A DNA stretch of 6,728 bases from Candidatus Pelagibacter sp. (GCA_028100865.1 JAOHJV010000021.1:1-6728); one strand, 5' to 3'; positions 1-6,488 are shown, counted from the stretch's first letter. The notes: a model not told the origin generated them from the sequence alone. Translations and numbers: made by a program.

Positions 1-142
1 TTAAACTATTTTTCTTTATTTCCTGACAACTAAAAATATGCTAGGATTTACATATTGAAGAGCGATACATAACTCATCGTTTTGTGAACATAGTGCTATT
101 ACGAAAGTGGGATCGATCGTCTTTTTTTAAATTAGAAAGTTT
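1..142. other. Gene-free leader upstream of the operon
   Basis: No convincing coding sequence lies here on either strand. The stretch should carry the promoter of the operon, because it is the only sizeable non-coding gap in the window. Two weak promoter-like elements are visible: TTTACA at 47-52, which matches five of six bases of a sigma-70 -35 box but has only a poor CATAAC at 15 nt spacing, and an extended -10-like TGCTATTAC at 94-102 with no good -35 partner. A short palindrome GATCGATC (111-118) and a T7 run (122-128) precede the ribosome binding site; they do not form a convincing terminator hairpin. Neither promoter candidate is strong enough to choose by eye. Confidence 0.3.
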
Positions 143-150
143 AAAGGAGG
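143..150 (+). promoter_or_regulatory. Strong Shine-Dalgarno site of the first gene
   Basis: AAAGGAGG ends 4 nt before the ATG at 155 and is almost fully complementary to the 3' end of bacterial 16S rRNA. It fixes the start of the flavin monooxygenase. None of the six downstream genes has a comparable site, so this is probably the main ribosome entry point of the operon. Confidence 0.85.
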
Positions 151-154
151 AAGA

Positions 155-1324
155 ATGAAATTTGGATATTTTTGTAATACTACCAACTGGACACACAAGC
201 CATATCACGAACTATTAGATGAAACTAGAGAAATCACAGAATATTGTGATCAGAACAAATGGGATTCTATTTGGTACACAGAACATCATTTTAACCATGA
301 AGGAATGGAGTCGTTAACTAATCCACTAATGATGGGTGTTGATGCGGCAGCTAGAACAAAAGACATTAGAATAGGACAGGCTTGTAATGTAATCACTTTT
401 CATAACCCAATAAGAATGGCAGAGGATATTGCTTTATTAGATCAATTATCAAAAGGTAGAGTTGAAATTGGAATTGGTAGAGGAATTTATGGAAGAGAAG
501 CTATAAATTTGAATAAAGAAGCTGACATGAAAGACCAGGCGAAAAACTTTAGACTTTTTGAGGAAACATTAACTATTTTAAAAAAAGCTTGGAAAGAAAA
601 ATTTTTTAATCATAAAGGTGAATTTTATACATATCCAGCTCCAGATTATGTATGGCAACACGACATGAGTCCTCCAAACAAAGATTTAGTAAACCTTGAA
701 ACTAATGTTATGGAAAACATAAGTGTTCTTCCAAAACCTTATCAAAAACCTTGTCCCCCTATTCATCAAGTTGTGGATGGTATTCGATCTATCGAATGGG
801 CTGCACAACAAGGTTTAAATATCATTATGTGGATACCAACAGTTAAGGCATTAAAAATTAAATTTGAAGCTTTCAAAAATGCAAAATCTGAAGCTGAAAA
901 AAGAAACGTTCCTATGGGTGAAGGAATTTCACTTGTAAGAGATATGTTTGTTGCTGATACAATGGAAGAAGCAAAAGAAAAAGCTGGTGAACATATGGTA
1001 AACTACATGAGATGGGTTTGTCACTGGAGAGGACTAGGAAATCATATGGATCCAGGTGAAGAATTACCAATTACTAAAGGAAAGCTAGATTTACTTAGCT
1101 ATGATTTTTTACATAAACGAAATATGCTTTTTGGAACTCCAGAGTATGTAATTGATAAAATTCATGAACTAAAATCTGAATTAAACTTACAAAATTTACA
1201 AGTTTGGTCAAATTTTCCTGGTATAAAACATGTAGATTGCATGAAAAGCATAAAACTTTTTACTGAAAAAGTAATGCCCCACTTTAAAGATGATGCTGAT
1301 ACTGAAGTCAAAAAAGTTTCGTGA
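155..1324 (+). CDS. LLM class flavin-dependent oxidoreductase (luciferase-like monooxygenase)
   Basis: A 389-residue protein of the bacterial luciferase-like family (TIM barrel, FMN or F420 dependent), which normally uses reduced flavin and O2 to oxidise aldehydes, terpenes, sulfonates or similar compounds in the cytoplasm. The sequence shows the family's N-terminal strand (MKFGYF), the WYTEHHF motif (residues 40-46) as in luciferase alpha chains, the segment around 80-101 (TFHNPIRMAEDIALLDQLSKG) that packs near the flavin, and RVEIGIGRG (102-110). The C-terminal part has the usual FGTPEYVIDKI helix, which follows the substrate region in this family. Length is within the usual 330-390 range, so it appears complete. 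The start is fixed by AAAGGAGG 4 nt upstream. Its stop overlaps the GTG start of the next gene (GTGA, 1321-1324). No flavin reductase gene is in the window, so reduced flavin must come from elsewhere. Family assignment is firm; substrate is unknown. Confidence 0.93.
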   Translation: MKFGYFCNTTNWTHKPYHELLDETREITEYCDQNKWDSIWYTEHHFNHEGMESLTNPLMMGVDAAARTKDIRIGQACNVITFHNPIRMAEDIALLDQLSKGRVEIGIGRGIYGREAINLNKEADMKDQAKNFRLFEETLTILKKAWKEKFFNHKGEFYTYPAPDYVWQHDMSPPNKDLVNLETNVMENISVLPKPYQKPCPPIHQVVDGIRSIEWAAQQGLNIIMWIPTVKALKIKFEAFKNAKSEAEKRNVPMGEGISLVRDMFVADTMEEAKEKAGEHMVNYMRWVCHWRGLGNHMDPGEELPITKGKLDLLSYDFLHKRNMLFGTPEYVIDKIHELKSELNLQNLQVWSNFPGIKHVDCMKSIKLFTEKVMPHFKDDADTEVKKVS

Positions 1325-2397
1325 TCAAACCCCATAGAAAAATGACTGGTGGTGAAGCTGCCATTAAATCATTAAAGAAAGAAAAAGTTGAGTATGTCTT
1401 TGGTCTTATTGGCTCAGCTACAATGGAGATGTTTGATGCTCTTTACTATGAAAAAAAAATAAAATTTATTGGTGTAAGAGATGAGCGAACTGGAACTCAT
1501 ATGGCAGATGGGTATGCAAGAGCTTTAAATAAACCAGGTGTTATAATAGCTGGACAAAATGGACCTGGAGCTACAAACTTAGTAACAGGAGTAGCTCAAG
1601 CAAAAGCTGCTTTTTCCCCAGTAGTTGCAATTGCTGGGTCTTATTCCACAAAAGATAAAATGGAAGATGCATTTCAGGGGCTTGATCAACAATCTTTATT
1701 CACTCCAATTACAAAAAAAACCTGGACTGTTAAAAATTCAAAAATAATACCTAATGTTATGAGTGATGCTTTTAGCCTTGCAATGAAACCTAGAAGAGGT
1801 CCAGTTTGCGTTAATTTCCCAAGAAATATTTTGGCAGCAACAAATACTTACAAAATCAATACTAATAAGTCCTCTTTTGAAAGCGAGAGCAGTCTTAAAG
1901 GGGGCAATGAAAAAATAAAAAAAGCTGCAAAAGTTATAAATCAAGCCAGTCAATTTGTAATAATTGCTGGTGGTGGGATTAAATATACCGCTAAATATAA
2001 GGAAGTGATCAAACTTGCTGAATTATTAAATGTACCAATTGTTACGGCTGCAGGTCATGGGGATGCTATTCCTTTTAACCACAAACTTCATGCAGGGCAA
2101 ATGGGACCTCGTGGAAACCCTGTTGCATCAAGACTTGTTAAAGAAGCAGATGTTATTTTAGCAATTGGAACTCGATTGGGCTTTAACTCTACTTTTTACT
2201 CATATGATAATATAAATAAAAAAGCAAAAATTATTCAAATTGAAATTGAAAAAAAAATGCTTGGAAAATATTTTCCAATAGTAGTTGGAATTAATTCTGA
2301 TGCAGCAACAGCCACTAATCAAATATATAATGAAATAAAAAAACAAAAATTAAAACTAGATATTAAAAATTGGACTAATTTATATTTAAAAGAATAG
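1321..2397 (+). CDS. ThDP-dependent acetolactate-synthase-like enzyme, N-terminal and central part (frameshifted gene)
   Basis: This is the first two thirds of a thiamine diphosphate enzyme of the acetolactate synthase/sulfoacetaldehyde acetyltransferase/decarboxylase superfamily. The PYR domain spans about residues 8-170 and holds FGLIGSA (27-33), the catalytic-glutamate segment GVRDERTGTHMADGYAR with Glu55, and the AGQNGPGATN loop. A central Rossmann-like domain follows (about 195-340, with IIAGGGI and ILAIGTRLG). The reading frame ends at a TAG (2395-2397) before the ThDP-binding domain, which continues in the +1 frame. The first possible start is GTG 1321, in GTGA overlap with the previous stop. 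ATG 1342 fits the family's usual N-terminus better, as MTGGEA begins the PYR domain. Neither start has a Shine-Dalgarno site, so translational coupling is likely. FGLIGSA and QNGPG recall Xsc, but no phosphotransacetylase or sulfonate gene is nearby, so the reaction is left open. Confidence 0.9.
   Translation: MIKPHRKMTGGEAAIKSLKKEKVEYVFGLIGSATMEMFDALYYEKKIKFIGVRDERTGTHMADGYARALNKPGVIIAGQNGPGATNLVTGVAQAKAAFSPVVAIAGSYSTKDKMEDAFQGLDQQSLFTPITKKTWTVKNSKIIPNVMSDAFSLAMKPRRGPVCVNFPRNILAATNTYKINTNKSSFESESSLKGGNEKIKKAAKVINQASQFVIIAGGGIKYTAKYKEVIKLAELLNVPIVTAAGHGDAIPFNHKLHAGQMGPRGNPVASRLVKEADVILAIGTRLGFNSTFYSYDNINKKAKIIQIEIEKKMLGKYFPIVVGINSDAATATNQIYNEIKKQKLKLDIKNWTNLYLKE
2388..2396 (+). other. Frameshift site in the ThDP enzyme gene (+1 needed)
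   Basis: Upstream coding runs in the frame of 1321 and hits TAG at 2395. The downstream frame opens only after a TAA at 2387-2389. The shift must therefore fall within a few bases around AAAAGAATA. Removing one A from the A4 run (2388-2391) gives the smooth join YLKNRDKDNLGKNF, yielding a protein of about 559 residues from GTG 1321, or 552 from ATG 1342, typical for this family. A single-base insertion (biological or from sequencing) is the simplest reading. AAA to AAG slippage of a lysine tRNA is possible on paper but has no supporting signal nearby. Confidence 0.85.
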
Positions 2398-3001
2398 AGA
2401 CAAAGATAATCTTGGAAAAAACTTTCCTATTCAACCAAAAGGCTTATTCAAACAACTACGAAAAGTTTTACCAAAAGATACAGCTATTACTTTAGATGCA
2501 GGAACCTTATGCCTACAAGCAACAGATGCTCTAGAATATTATAATCCACCATCTTTATTTACACCACTAGATTTTGGTTTAGTTGGTTTTTCTTTTGCAT
2601 GTGGTCTTGGAGTAAAAATTGCAAAACCCAAAAAAACTGTTGTGAGCCTTATGGGTGATGGTGGTTTTGGCATGACTATATCTGAATTAAGTACTGCAGT
2701 TGAATATGGAATAAACACAACAACTATTGTAATGAATAATCAAAGCTGGGGAGCAGAAAAAGCTTACCAAAAAGATTTTTTTGGGAAAAGATATTTAGGT
2801 GCGGATATTACTAGCCCTTCATTTGATAAAGTTGCAGAATTATATGGTGCCAAAGGTTTTAAGGTTAAAAAAATATCTGAAATAAATGAAGCTGTTAGAG
2901 CAGCAATTAAATGTAATAAACCTGCAGTAGTTGATGTTGATGTGGACCCTAGTGCACTATATAGTTTTAGAAGAGATAGTTTTAAACATAGGCAAAAATA
3001 A
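2390..3001 (+). CDS. ThDP-dependent acetolactate-synthase-like enzyme, C-terminal ThDP-binding part (frameshifted gene)
   Basis: Open frame continuing the previous entry after a +1 shift. It encodes the C-terminal ThDP-binding domain: LRKVLPKDTAITLDAGT, then FGLVGFSFACGLGVKIA, then the metal and diphosphate motif LMGDGGFGM (GDG at 2654-2662), 24 residues, and the paired asparagines of VMNNQSWG (2735-2740). This is the canonical GDG-X24-NN layout. It ends in FDKVAELYGAKGFKV and PAVVDVDVDP, as acetolactate-synthase relatives do. No ATG, GTG or TTG occurs in this frame before GTG 2642. An independent restart there would remove about 84 residues and split the domain, so this is not a separate gene. 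With the first part it makes a full-length enzyme that would cleave or join C-C bonds of a 2-oxo acid or similar compound. The TAA stop directly abuts the ATG of the methyltransferase. Confidence 0.88.
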   Translation, partial: KNRDKDNLGKNFPIQPKGLFKQLRKVLPKDTAITLDAGTLCLQATDALEYYNPPSLFTPLDFGLVGFSFACGLGVKIAKPKKTVVSLMGDGGFGMTISELSTAVEYGINTTTIVMNNQSWGAEKAYQKDFFGKRYLGADITSPSFDKVAELYGAKGFKVKKISEINEAVRAAIKCNKPAVVDVDVDPSALYSFRRDSFKHRQK

Positions 3002-3631
3002 ATGTCACAAAAAGATATTGGTAATAAAATTCCAATTTACAAATTAAAAGCAGGTAAGGAAGTTGAAGAATATTACGACGAATGGACCGTTGCAAATAAA
3101 TATGACAAAGATATGGTTGATTGGAAATATTCTGGTCCTCAAGAAACTATAGATCTTTTTAAAAAACATATTCCTAACAAAAATATAAAGATTTTAGATG
3201 CTGGTTGTGGGACTGGTCTAGTAGGTGTTGAGCTCAAGAATAATGGATTTAATAATTTTGATGGAGCAGATTTTTCACAAAAAATGCTAGATTTGGTACC
3301 AGAAAATATTTATCAAAATTTATTCAAAATCGATCTTAATAAAAAAGTTGATATAAACGATGATGTTTATGATGGAATAACCTGCGTTGGAACTTTTACT
3401 TTTGGCCATGTGAACCCCCCTGCATTAGATGAAATGGTAAGAATTTGTAAAACTGGATCATTAATTTGTTTTACAATTAATATTGGAATTTATGAAGAAT
3501 ATGGATTTGACAAAAAGATCAAAGAATTAGAAGATAAGAATTCTTGGAAAATAATTGAATTCTTTAAATCAAATTATATTGCAAGCAAAGGAGTAAATGC
3601 TTGGTTAGTATTAGCTCAAGTAACTAAATAA
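3002..3631 (+). CDS. Class I SAM-dependent methyltransferase, METTL27/WBSCR27-like
   Basis: A 209-residue cytoplasmic methyltransferase with a Rossmann fold. Motif I is ILDAGCGTG (residues 64-72), and the acidic residue that binds the SAM ribose is probably Asp90 in GADFS. Later strands are visible in YDGITCVGTFTFGHV and in GSLICFTIN. The N-terminal stretch YYDEWTVANKYDKDMVDW (24-41) is the helical cap typical of METTL27-like small-molecule methyltransferases, which points to a metabolite rather than DNA or rRNA as target. The start is set by contact with the previous stop (TAA then ATG, zero spacing); there is no Shine-Dalgarno site, so translation is probably coupled. The gene lies between the ThDP enzyme and the DUF1185 gene, suggesting that it modifies an intermediate of the same pathway. 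The acceptor cannot be inferred. Confidence 0.9.
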   Translation: MSQKDIGNKIPIYKLKAGKEVEEYYDEWTVANKYDKDMVDWKYSGPQETIDLFKKHIPNKNIKILDAGCGTGLVGVELKNNGFNNFDGADFSQKMLDLVPENIYQNLFKIDLNKKVDINDDVYDGITCVGTFTFGHVNPPALDEMVRICKTGSLICFTINIGIYEEYGFDKKIKELEDKNSWKIIEFFKSNYIASKGVNAWLVLAQVTK

Positions 3632-3637
3632 AAAAAT

Positions 3638-4225
3638 ATGGATATTAATTTAAGAAAATTTACAAAATTTGTTGATAAAACTTTTATTGAAGGTGGTAAA
3701 AAAGCTAAGGAACCAGTTTTATTAGTCTCGGTTGCTGCAGTTTTTAAAAATCCATGGCATGGACAAGGTTTTGTTGAAGACTTAAGACCTACAATTCTAG
3801 ATTTAGCACCAAAGCTTGGTGAATTATTAGTCCCAGAACTAATTAAAGAAATTGGATCTCCAGAAAAAATATTAGCGTACGGTAAAGCTGGTGTAGTTGG
3901 TTTAAATGGAGAAATAGAACATGCCTCGGCTTTTATACATACATTAAGATTTGGTAATAAGTTTAGAGATGCTGTTGGTGGAACTTCTTATTTAAGTTTT
4001 ACAAATACTAGAGGATCTGCTGGATCAAAAATTTCTATACCAATGATGCACAAAACAGATTCGGGATTGCGGCCTTATTATTTAACTCATGAATTCACGA
4101 TACATGATGCTCCATTCGATGATGAAATTGTTATAGCCATTGGTGGCGCTTCAAGTGGCAGAGCTCACGCAAGAACTGGTGACAGATATCAGGATATGAA
4201 AGAAATGGGTATCGAACCCAAGTAG
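3638..4225 (+). CDS. PF06684/DUF1185 'amino acid synthesis' family protein
   Basis: A 195-residue protein that I recognise as PF06684 (AA_synth, formerly DUF1185). Diagnostic stretches are the N-terminal MDINLRKFTKFVDKTFIEGG, AAVFKNPWHGQGFVEDL (about 34-50), LGELL, the central YGKAGVVGLNGEIEHASAFIH with its conserved GEIEHA core, FRDAVGG, the MMHK region, and the final strand DEIVIAIGGASSGRAHAR. Structures of this family are known to show a variant of the Bacillus chorismate mutase fold, and a role in amino-acid or related metabolism has been suggested, but no reaction is established. Length matches the family, so the gene is complete. It starts 6 nt after the methyltransferase stop in an A/T-only spacer without a Shine-Dalgarno site. 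Position in a catabolic-looking operon favours an enzyme acting on a pathway intermediate over a true biosynthetic step; that is inference. Confidence 0.9.
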   Translation: MDINLRKFTKFVDKTFIEGGKKAKEPVLLVSVAAVFKNPWHGQGFVEDLRPTILDLAPKLGELLVPELIKEIGSPEKILAYGKAGVVGLNGEIEHASAFIHTLRFGNKFRDAVGGTSYLSFTNTRGSAGSKISIPMMHKTDSGLRPYYLTHEFTIHDAPFDDEIVIAIGGASSGRAHARTGDRYQDMKEMGIEPK

Positions 4226-4231
4226 TATTTG

Positions 4232-4495
4232 ATGGTAACCGGAAATACTGCGTCAGGAACATTCTATGTTTTTAATAAAAAAGAGCAATCAATCCCAGTA
4301 GTTTTTATTCATGGGGTTGGCTTAACTTATGAAATTTGGCAACCTCAATTAGATTTTTTTAAAGATTATTCTAATCTTTCATACGATATTCTTGGTCATG
4401 GAAAATCACCTTTAACAAAACAAAATATAAGTTTTGATGATTTTTCAGATCAATTAATAGAATTAATTAACTTAAAATTAAAAAAATTCATTTAG
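4232..4495 (+). CDS. Alpha/beta hydrolase, N-terminal part (frameshifted gene)
   Basis: First 87 residues of an alpha/beta-hydrolase-fold enzyme. The oxyanion-hole segment VVFIHGVGL (His27-Gly28) and YDILGHGKS (the D-x-x-G-x-G turn) are clear. The frame runs into TAG at 4493-4495 just before the nucleophile elbow, which is encoded in the -1 frame. ATG 4232 is preferred as start; a TTG sits directly before it at 4229. Neither has a Shine-Dalgarno site. The gene begins 6 nt after the DUF1185 stop. Relatives include lactonases, C-C hydrolases of meta-cleavage pathways and esterases; the sequence alone does not choose among them. Confidence 0.88.
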   Translation: MVTGNTASGTFYVFNKKEQSIPVVFIHGVGLTYEIWQPQLDFFKDYSNLSYDILGHGKSPLTKQNISFDDFSDQLIELINLKLKKFI

Positions 4496-5010
4496 TTGGT
4501 TTTTCAATTGGTTCTTTAATTGCTAGAAATTTTGCAACTAGATATGGCGACCGATTACAATCATTAATTCTTCTAGGTTCAATATATATAAGATCTGAGC
4601 AACAACAAAAAATAGTTAATGAGAGATTTAATCAAGCAAAAAAAGAATTAAAACTTTCAAGACAAGCATTGAAAAGATGGTTTACTGATAAGTATTTAGA
4701 GAACAACCCTGGTACATATGAAAAAATTAGATCAATTTTATCTGGAAACAATATGGCTAATTTTTTAAAGGTTTATGAACTATTTGTTACACATAAAAAT
4801 GATGAAGATTTTGAAAAGATCTATTGCAAAACCTTAGTAATGACTGGAGAAAATGATATTGGTTCTACAATTGAAATGTCACAACAGTTAAACAATATAA
4901 TTAAAAGTAGTGAATTAAAGATAATCAAAGATGGTAAACATCTTTGTGGTATTGAATGTGCAGATGATGTAAATTTAGCAATTAAAAATTTCGTAGACAA
5001 AAATGACTAA
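4471..5010 (+). CDS. Alpha/beta hydrolase, C-terminal part with nucleophile elbow (frameshifted gene)
   Basis: Continuation of the alpha/beta hydrolase after a -1 shift at the A7 tract. Using a join there, the whole protein is about 259 residues, normal for the family. The nucleophile elbow HLVGFSIGS supplies Ser92, TLVMTGENDIGS supplies the acid Asp209, and KDGKHLCG supplies His237, so the Ser-Asp-His triad is complete. The helical cap lies between about residues 115 and 195. The first usable start codon in this frame is TTG 4669, which would leave out the catalytic serine; a separate functional protein is therefore unlikely. The stop overlaps the aldehyde dehydrogenase start by 8 nt, so how often ribosomes reach this end may influence translation of the next gene. 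The substrate is unknown. Confidence 0.88.
   Translation, partial: LKIKKIHLVGFSIGSLIARNFATRYGDRLQSLILLGSIYIRSEQQQKIVNERFNQAKKELKLSRQALKRWFTDKYLENNPGTYEKIRSILSGNNMANFLKVYELFVTHKNDEDFEKIYCKTLVMTGENDIGSTIEMSQQLNNIIKSSELKIIKDGKHLCGIECADDVNLAIKNFVDKND
4480..4486 (+). other. A7 tract and frameshift site in the hydrolase gene (-1 needed)
   Basis: Seven A residues follow TT, and zero-frame codons are TTA AAA AAA, so the run has the exact phase of an A AAA AAA slippery heptamer. After a -1 slip the next codon is ATT at 4486 and translation proceeds KKIHLVGFSIG. The allowed shift interval is only 4471-4492 (TAA at 4468 in one frame, TAG at 4493 in the other), and this run is its obvious candidate. Loss of one A from an original A8, a read error, ribosomal -1 frameshifting and polymerase slippage would all fit. 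No Shine-Dalgarno-like enhancer or strong downstream hairpin is evident. Confidence 0.8.
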
Positions 5011-6484
5011 ACTAAAACAATATAAGATGTTCATTAATGGAGAGTGGATTGACTCGGAAAGTAAGAAAACTTTTGAAACTTTAAACCCAGAAAATAATGA
5101 ACCTTGGGCAATTGTTCCTGAAGCCAGTGCTAAAGATGTAAACAAAGCGGTTAATGCTGCGCAAAAAGCATTTGAGGGAGATTGGCCAAAATTACTTCCT
5201 AAAGAAAGAGCAAAATTTTTAAGAATGATTGGGCAACAATTAAGAGACAATGCCGAAATGCTAGGTGAGATAGAAACTATTGATACAGGTAAAATTATCA
5301 GAGAAACTAAAAAACAAGCAATTTATATCGCTGACTATTATGATTATTATGCCGGCCTTGCCGATAAAGTTGAAGGAACAGTGCTGCCAATTGATAAACC
5401 AAACATTCAAGCAATAACTACAAGAATTCCAATTGGTGTAATTGCAGCAATTATTCCTTGGAATTCACAAATGTTTTTAACAGCAACAAAACTGGCTCCA
5501 GCTCTAGCAATGGGTAATACTGTAGTTATTAAATCTTCAGAGCTTGCTCCTGCAGTTATGTTTGAGTTTGCAAAGCTTATTGAAAAAACTGGTATTCCTA
5601 AAGGAGTTGTAAATGTTATCACTGGATTTGGTGATCCGTGCGGAAAAACACTAACAACACATAATTTGGTTGAAAAAATTGCTTTCACTGGTGGTCCCGA
5701 AACTGCAAGACATATCATTAGAAATTCAGCAGATAACTTATCTGAAGTTAGTCTGGAACTAGGTGGAAAAAGTCCAGTAGCAGTATTTGATGATGCTGAG
5801 CAAGAAAATGCAATTAATGGAATTGTTGCTGGAATATTTGGTGCAAGTGGTCAAAGCTGTATAGCTGGATCTCGTCTTTATATTCAAGAAGGTATTTACG
5901 ATGAATTTCTCGACAAACTATCTAATCGTGCATCTAAAATTAAAATTGGAACACCCATGGATCCAGAAACTGAAATGGGACCATTAAGTAGTTTTAAACA
6001 ATTAGAAACTATTGAGAAAAATATAAAAGATACAATTGACCAAGGTGGAAAAGTTAAATGTGGTGGAAAAAGAGACTCTTTTTCTAACAAAGGATATTAC
6101 TTCCCTCCAACAATTATTGAATGTGATAATCACAATTTACCTGTTGCTGAAAATGAGTTATTTGGACCTGTTTTATCAGTTATGAAATTTAATACAGAGG
6201 AAGAAGTGATTAATAAAATGAACGATAATCAATATGGATTATCCTCTGGAGTTTATACTAGTAATCTTTCAAGGGGAATGAGAGTTTCCAAAGCAATAAG
6301 AGCAGGAATAACTTTTGTAAACACTTATAGATTGATTTCTCCATCAGCTCCTTTTGGAGGTATTAAGGATAGTGGTTATGGTAAAGAAGCAGGAATCGAT
6401 TCAATTAAAGACTATACAAGAGTTAAAACAACTTGGTTCTATACTTCTGATGAACCATCACTAGACCCTTTTTCAATTAGGTAA
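5003..6484 (+). CDS. NAD(P)-dependent aldehyde dehydrogenase
   Basis: A complete 493-residue member of the aldehyde dehydrogenase superfamily, which oxidises an aldehyde to its acid in the cytoplasm. The N-terminal MFINGEWIDS and the TLNPEN segment are typical. Catalytic parts are all present: IPWN with oxyanion Asn154, cofactor-binding VIKSSE with Lys177 and Glu180 (a Glu here usually goes with NAD preference), the Rossmann turn FTGGPETA (228-235), the general base Glu252 in LELGGKSP, nucleophile Cys286 in GASGQSCIAGSR, Glu385 in ELFGP, and APFGGIKDSGYGKEAG near the end. It resembles the betaine-, phenylacetaldehyde- and hydroxymuconic-semialdehyde-type dehydrogenases, but the exact substrate cannot be called. 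The start ATG overlaps the hydrolase end by 8 nt and has no Shine-Dalgarno site. In context it would oxidise an aldehyde formed by the ThDP enzyme or the flavin monooxygenase; that is inference. Confidence 0.95.
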   Translation: MTKLKQYKMFINGEWIDSESKKTFETLNPENNEPWAIVPEASAKDVNKAVNAAQKAFEGDWPKLLPKERAKFLRMIGQQLRDNAEMLGEIETIDTGKIIRETKKQAIYIADYYDYYAGLADKVEGTVLPIDKPNIQAITTRIPIGVIAAIIPWNSQMFLTATKLAPALAMGNTVVIKSSELAPAVMFEFAKLIEKTGIPKGVVNVITGFGDPCGKTLTTHNLVEKIAFTGGPETARHIIRNSADNLSEVSLELGGKSPVAVFDDAEQENAINGIVAGIFGASGQSCIAGSRLYIQEGIYDEFLDKLSNRASKIKIGTPMDPETEMGPLSSFKQLETIEKNIKDTIDQGGKVKCGGKRDSFSNKGYYFPPTIIECDNHNLPVAENELFGPVLSVMKFNTEEEVINKMNDNQYGLSSGVYTSNLSRGMRVSKAIRAGITFVNTYRLISPSAPFGGIKDSGYGKEAGIDSIKDYTRVKTTWFYTSDEPSLDPFSIR

Positions 6485-6488
6485 TATT

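Noticed and set aside
58..84. Imperfect inverted repeat around GCGAT and ATCGT as an operator
   Set aside because: Arms are short, need wobble pairs, and no regulator gene is in the window; chance is a sufficient explanation.
16..128. Reverse-strand stop-free stretch in the leader
   Set aside because: It has no ATG, GTG or TTG start, is bounded by a stop upstream, and shows no recognisable family, so a gene or remnant cannot be supported.
101..128. Possible rho-independent terminator or attenuator before the first gene (ACGA/TCGT pairing followed by T7)
   Set aside because: The stem is only four base pairs with a long loop, and the GATCGATC palindrome inside it does not extend it; too weak to call.
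1738..1953. Reverse-strand open frame of 71 codons
   Set aside because: It is antisense to the well-conserved central region of the ThDP enzyme, has no recognisable domain and its residues reflect the AT-rich complement of lysine-rich coding.
2642..3001. The ThDP-binding part as an independent gene starting at GTG 2642
   Set aside because: The open frame continues upstream to 2390 with clear family sequence, and a start at 2642 would remove the first 84 residues of the domain.
4669..5010. The hydrolase C-terminal part as an independent gene starting at TTG 4669
   Set aside because: The nucleophile elbow GFSIG lies upstream in the same open frame, so this fragment alone would be catalytically dead.
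4975..5250. Reverse-strand open frame of 91 codons
   Set aside because: It lies opposite the junction of the hydrolase and dehydrogenase and the dehydrogenase N-terminus, both of which have clear family motifs; nothing supports a gene on the other strand.
5407..6090. Two reverse-strand open frames (5407-5718 and 5896-6090)
   Set aside because: Both are mirrored by the catalytic core of the aldehyde dehydrogenase and show no family resemblance.
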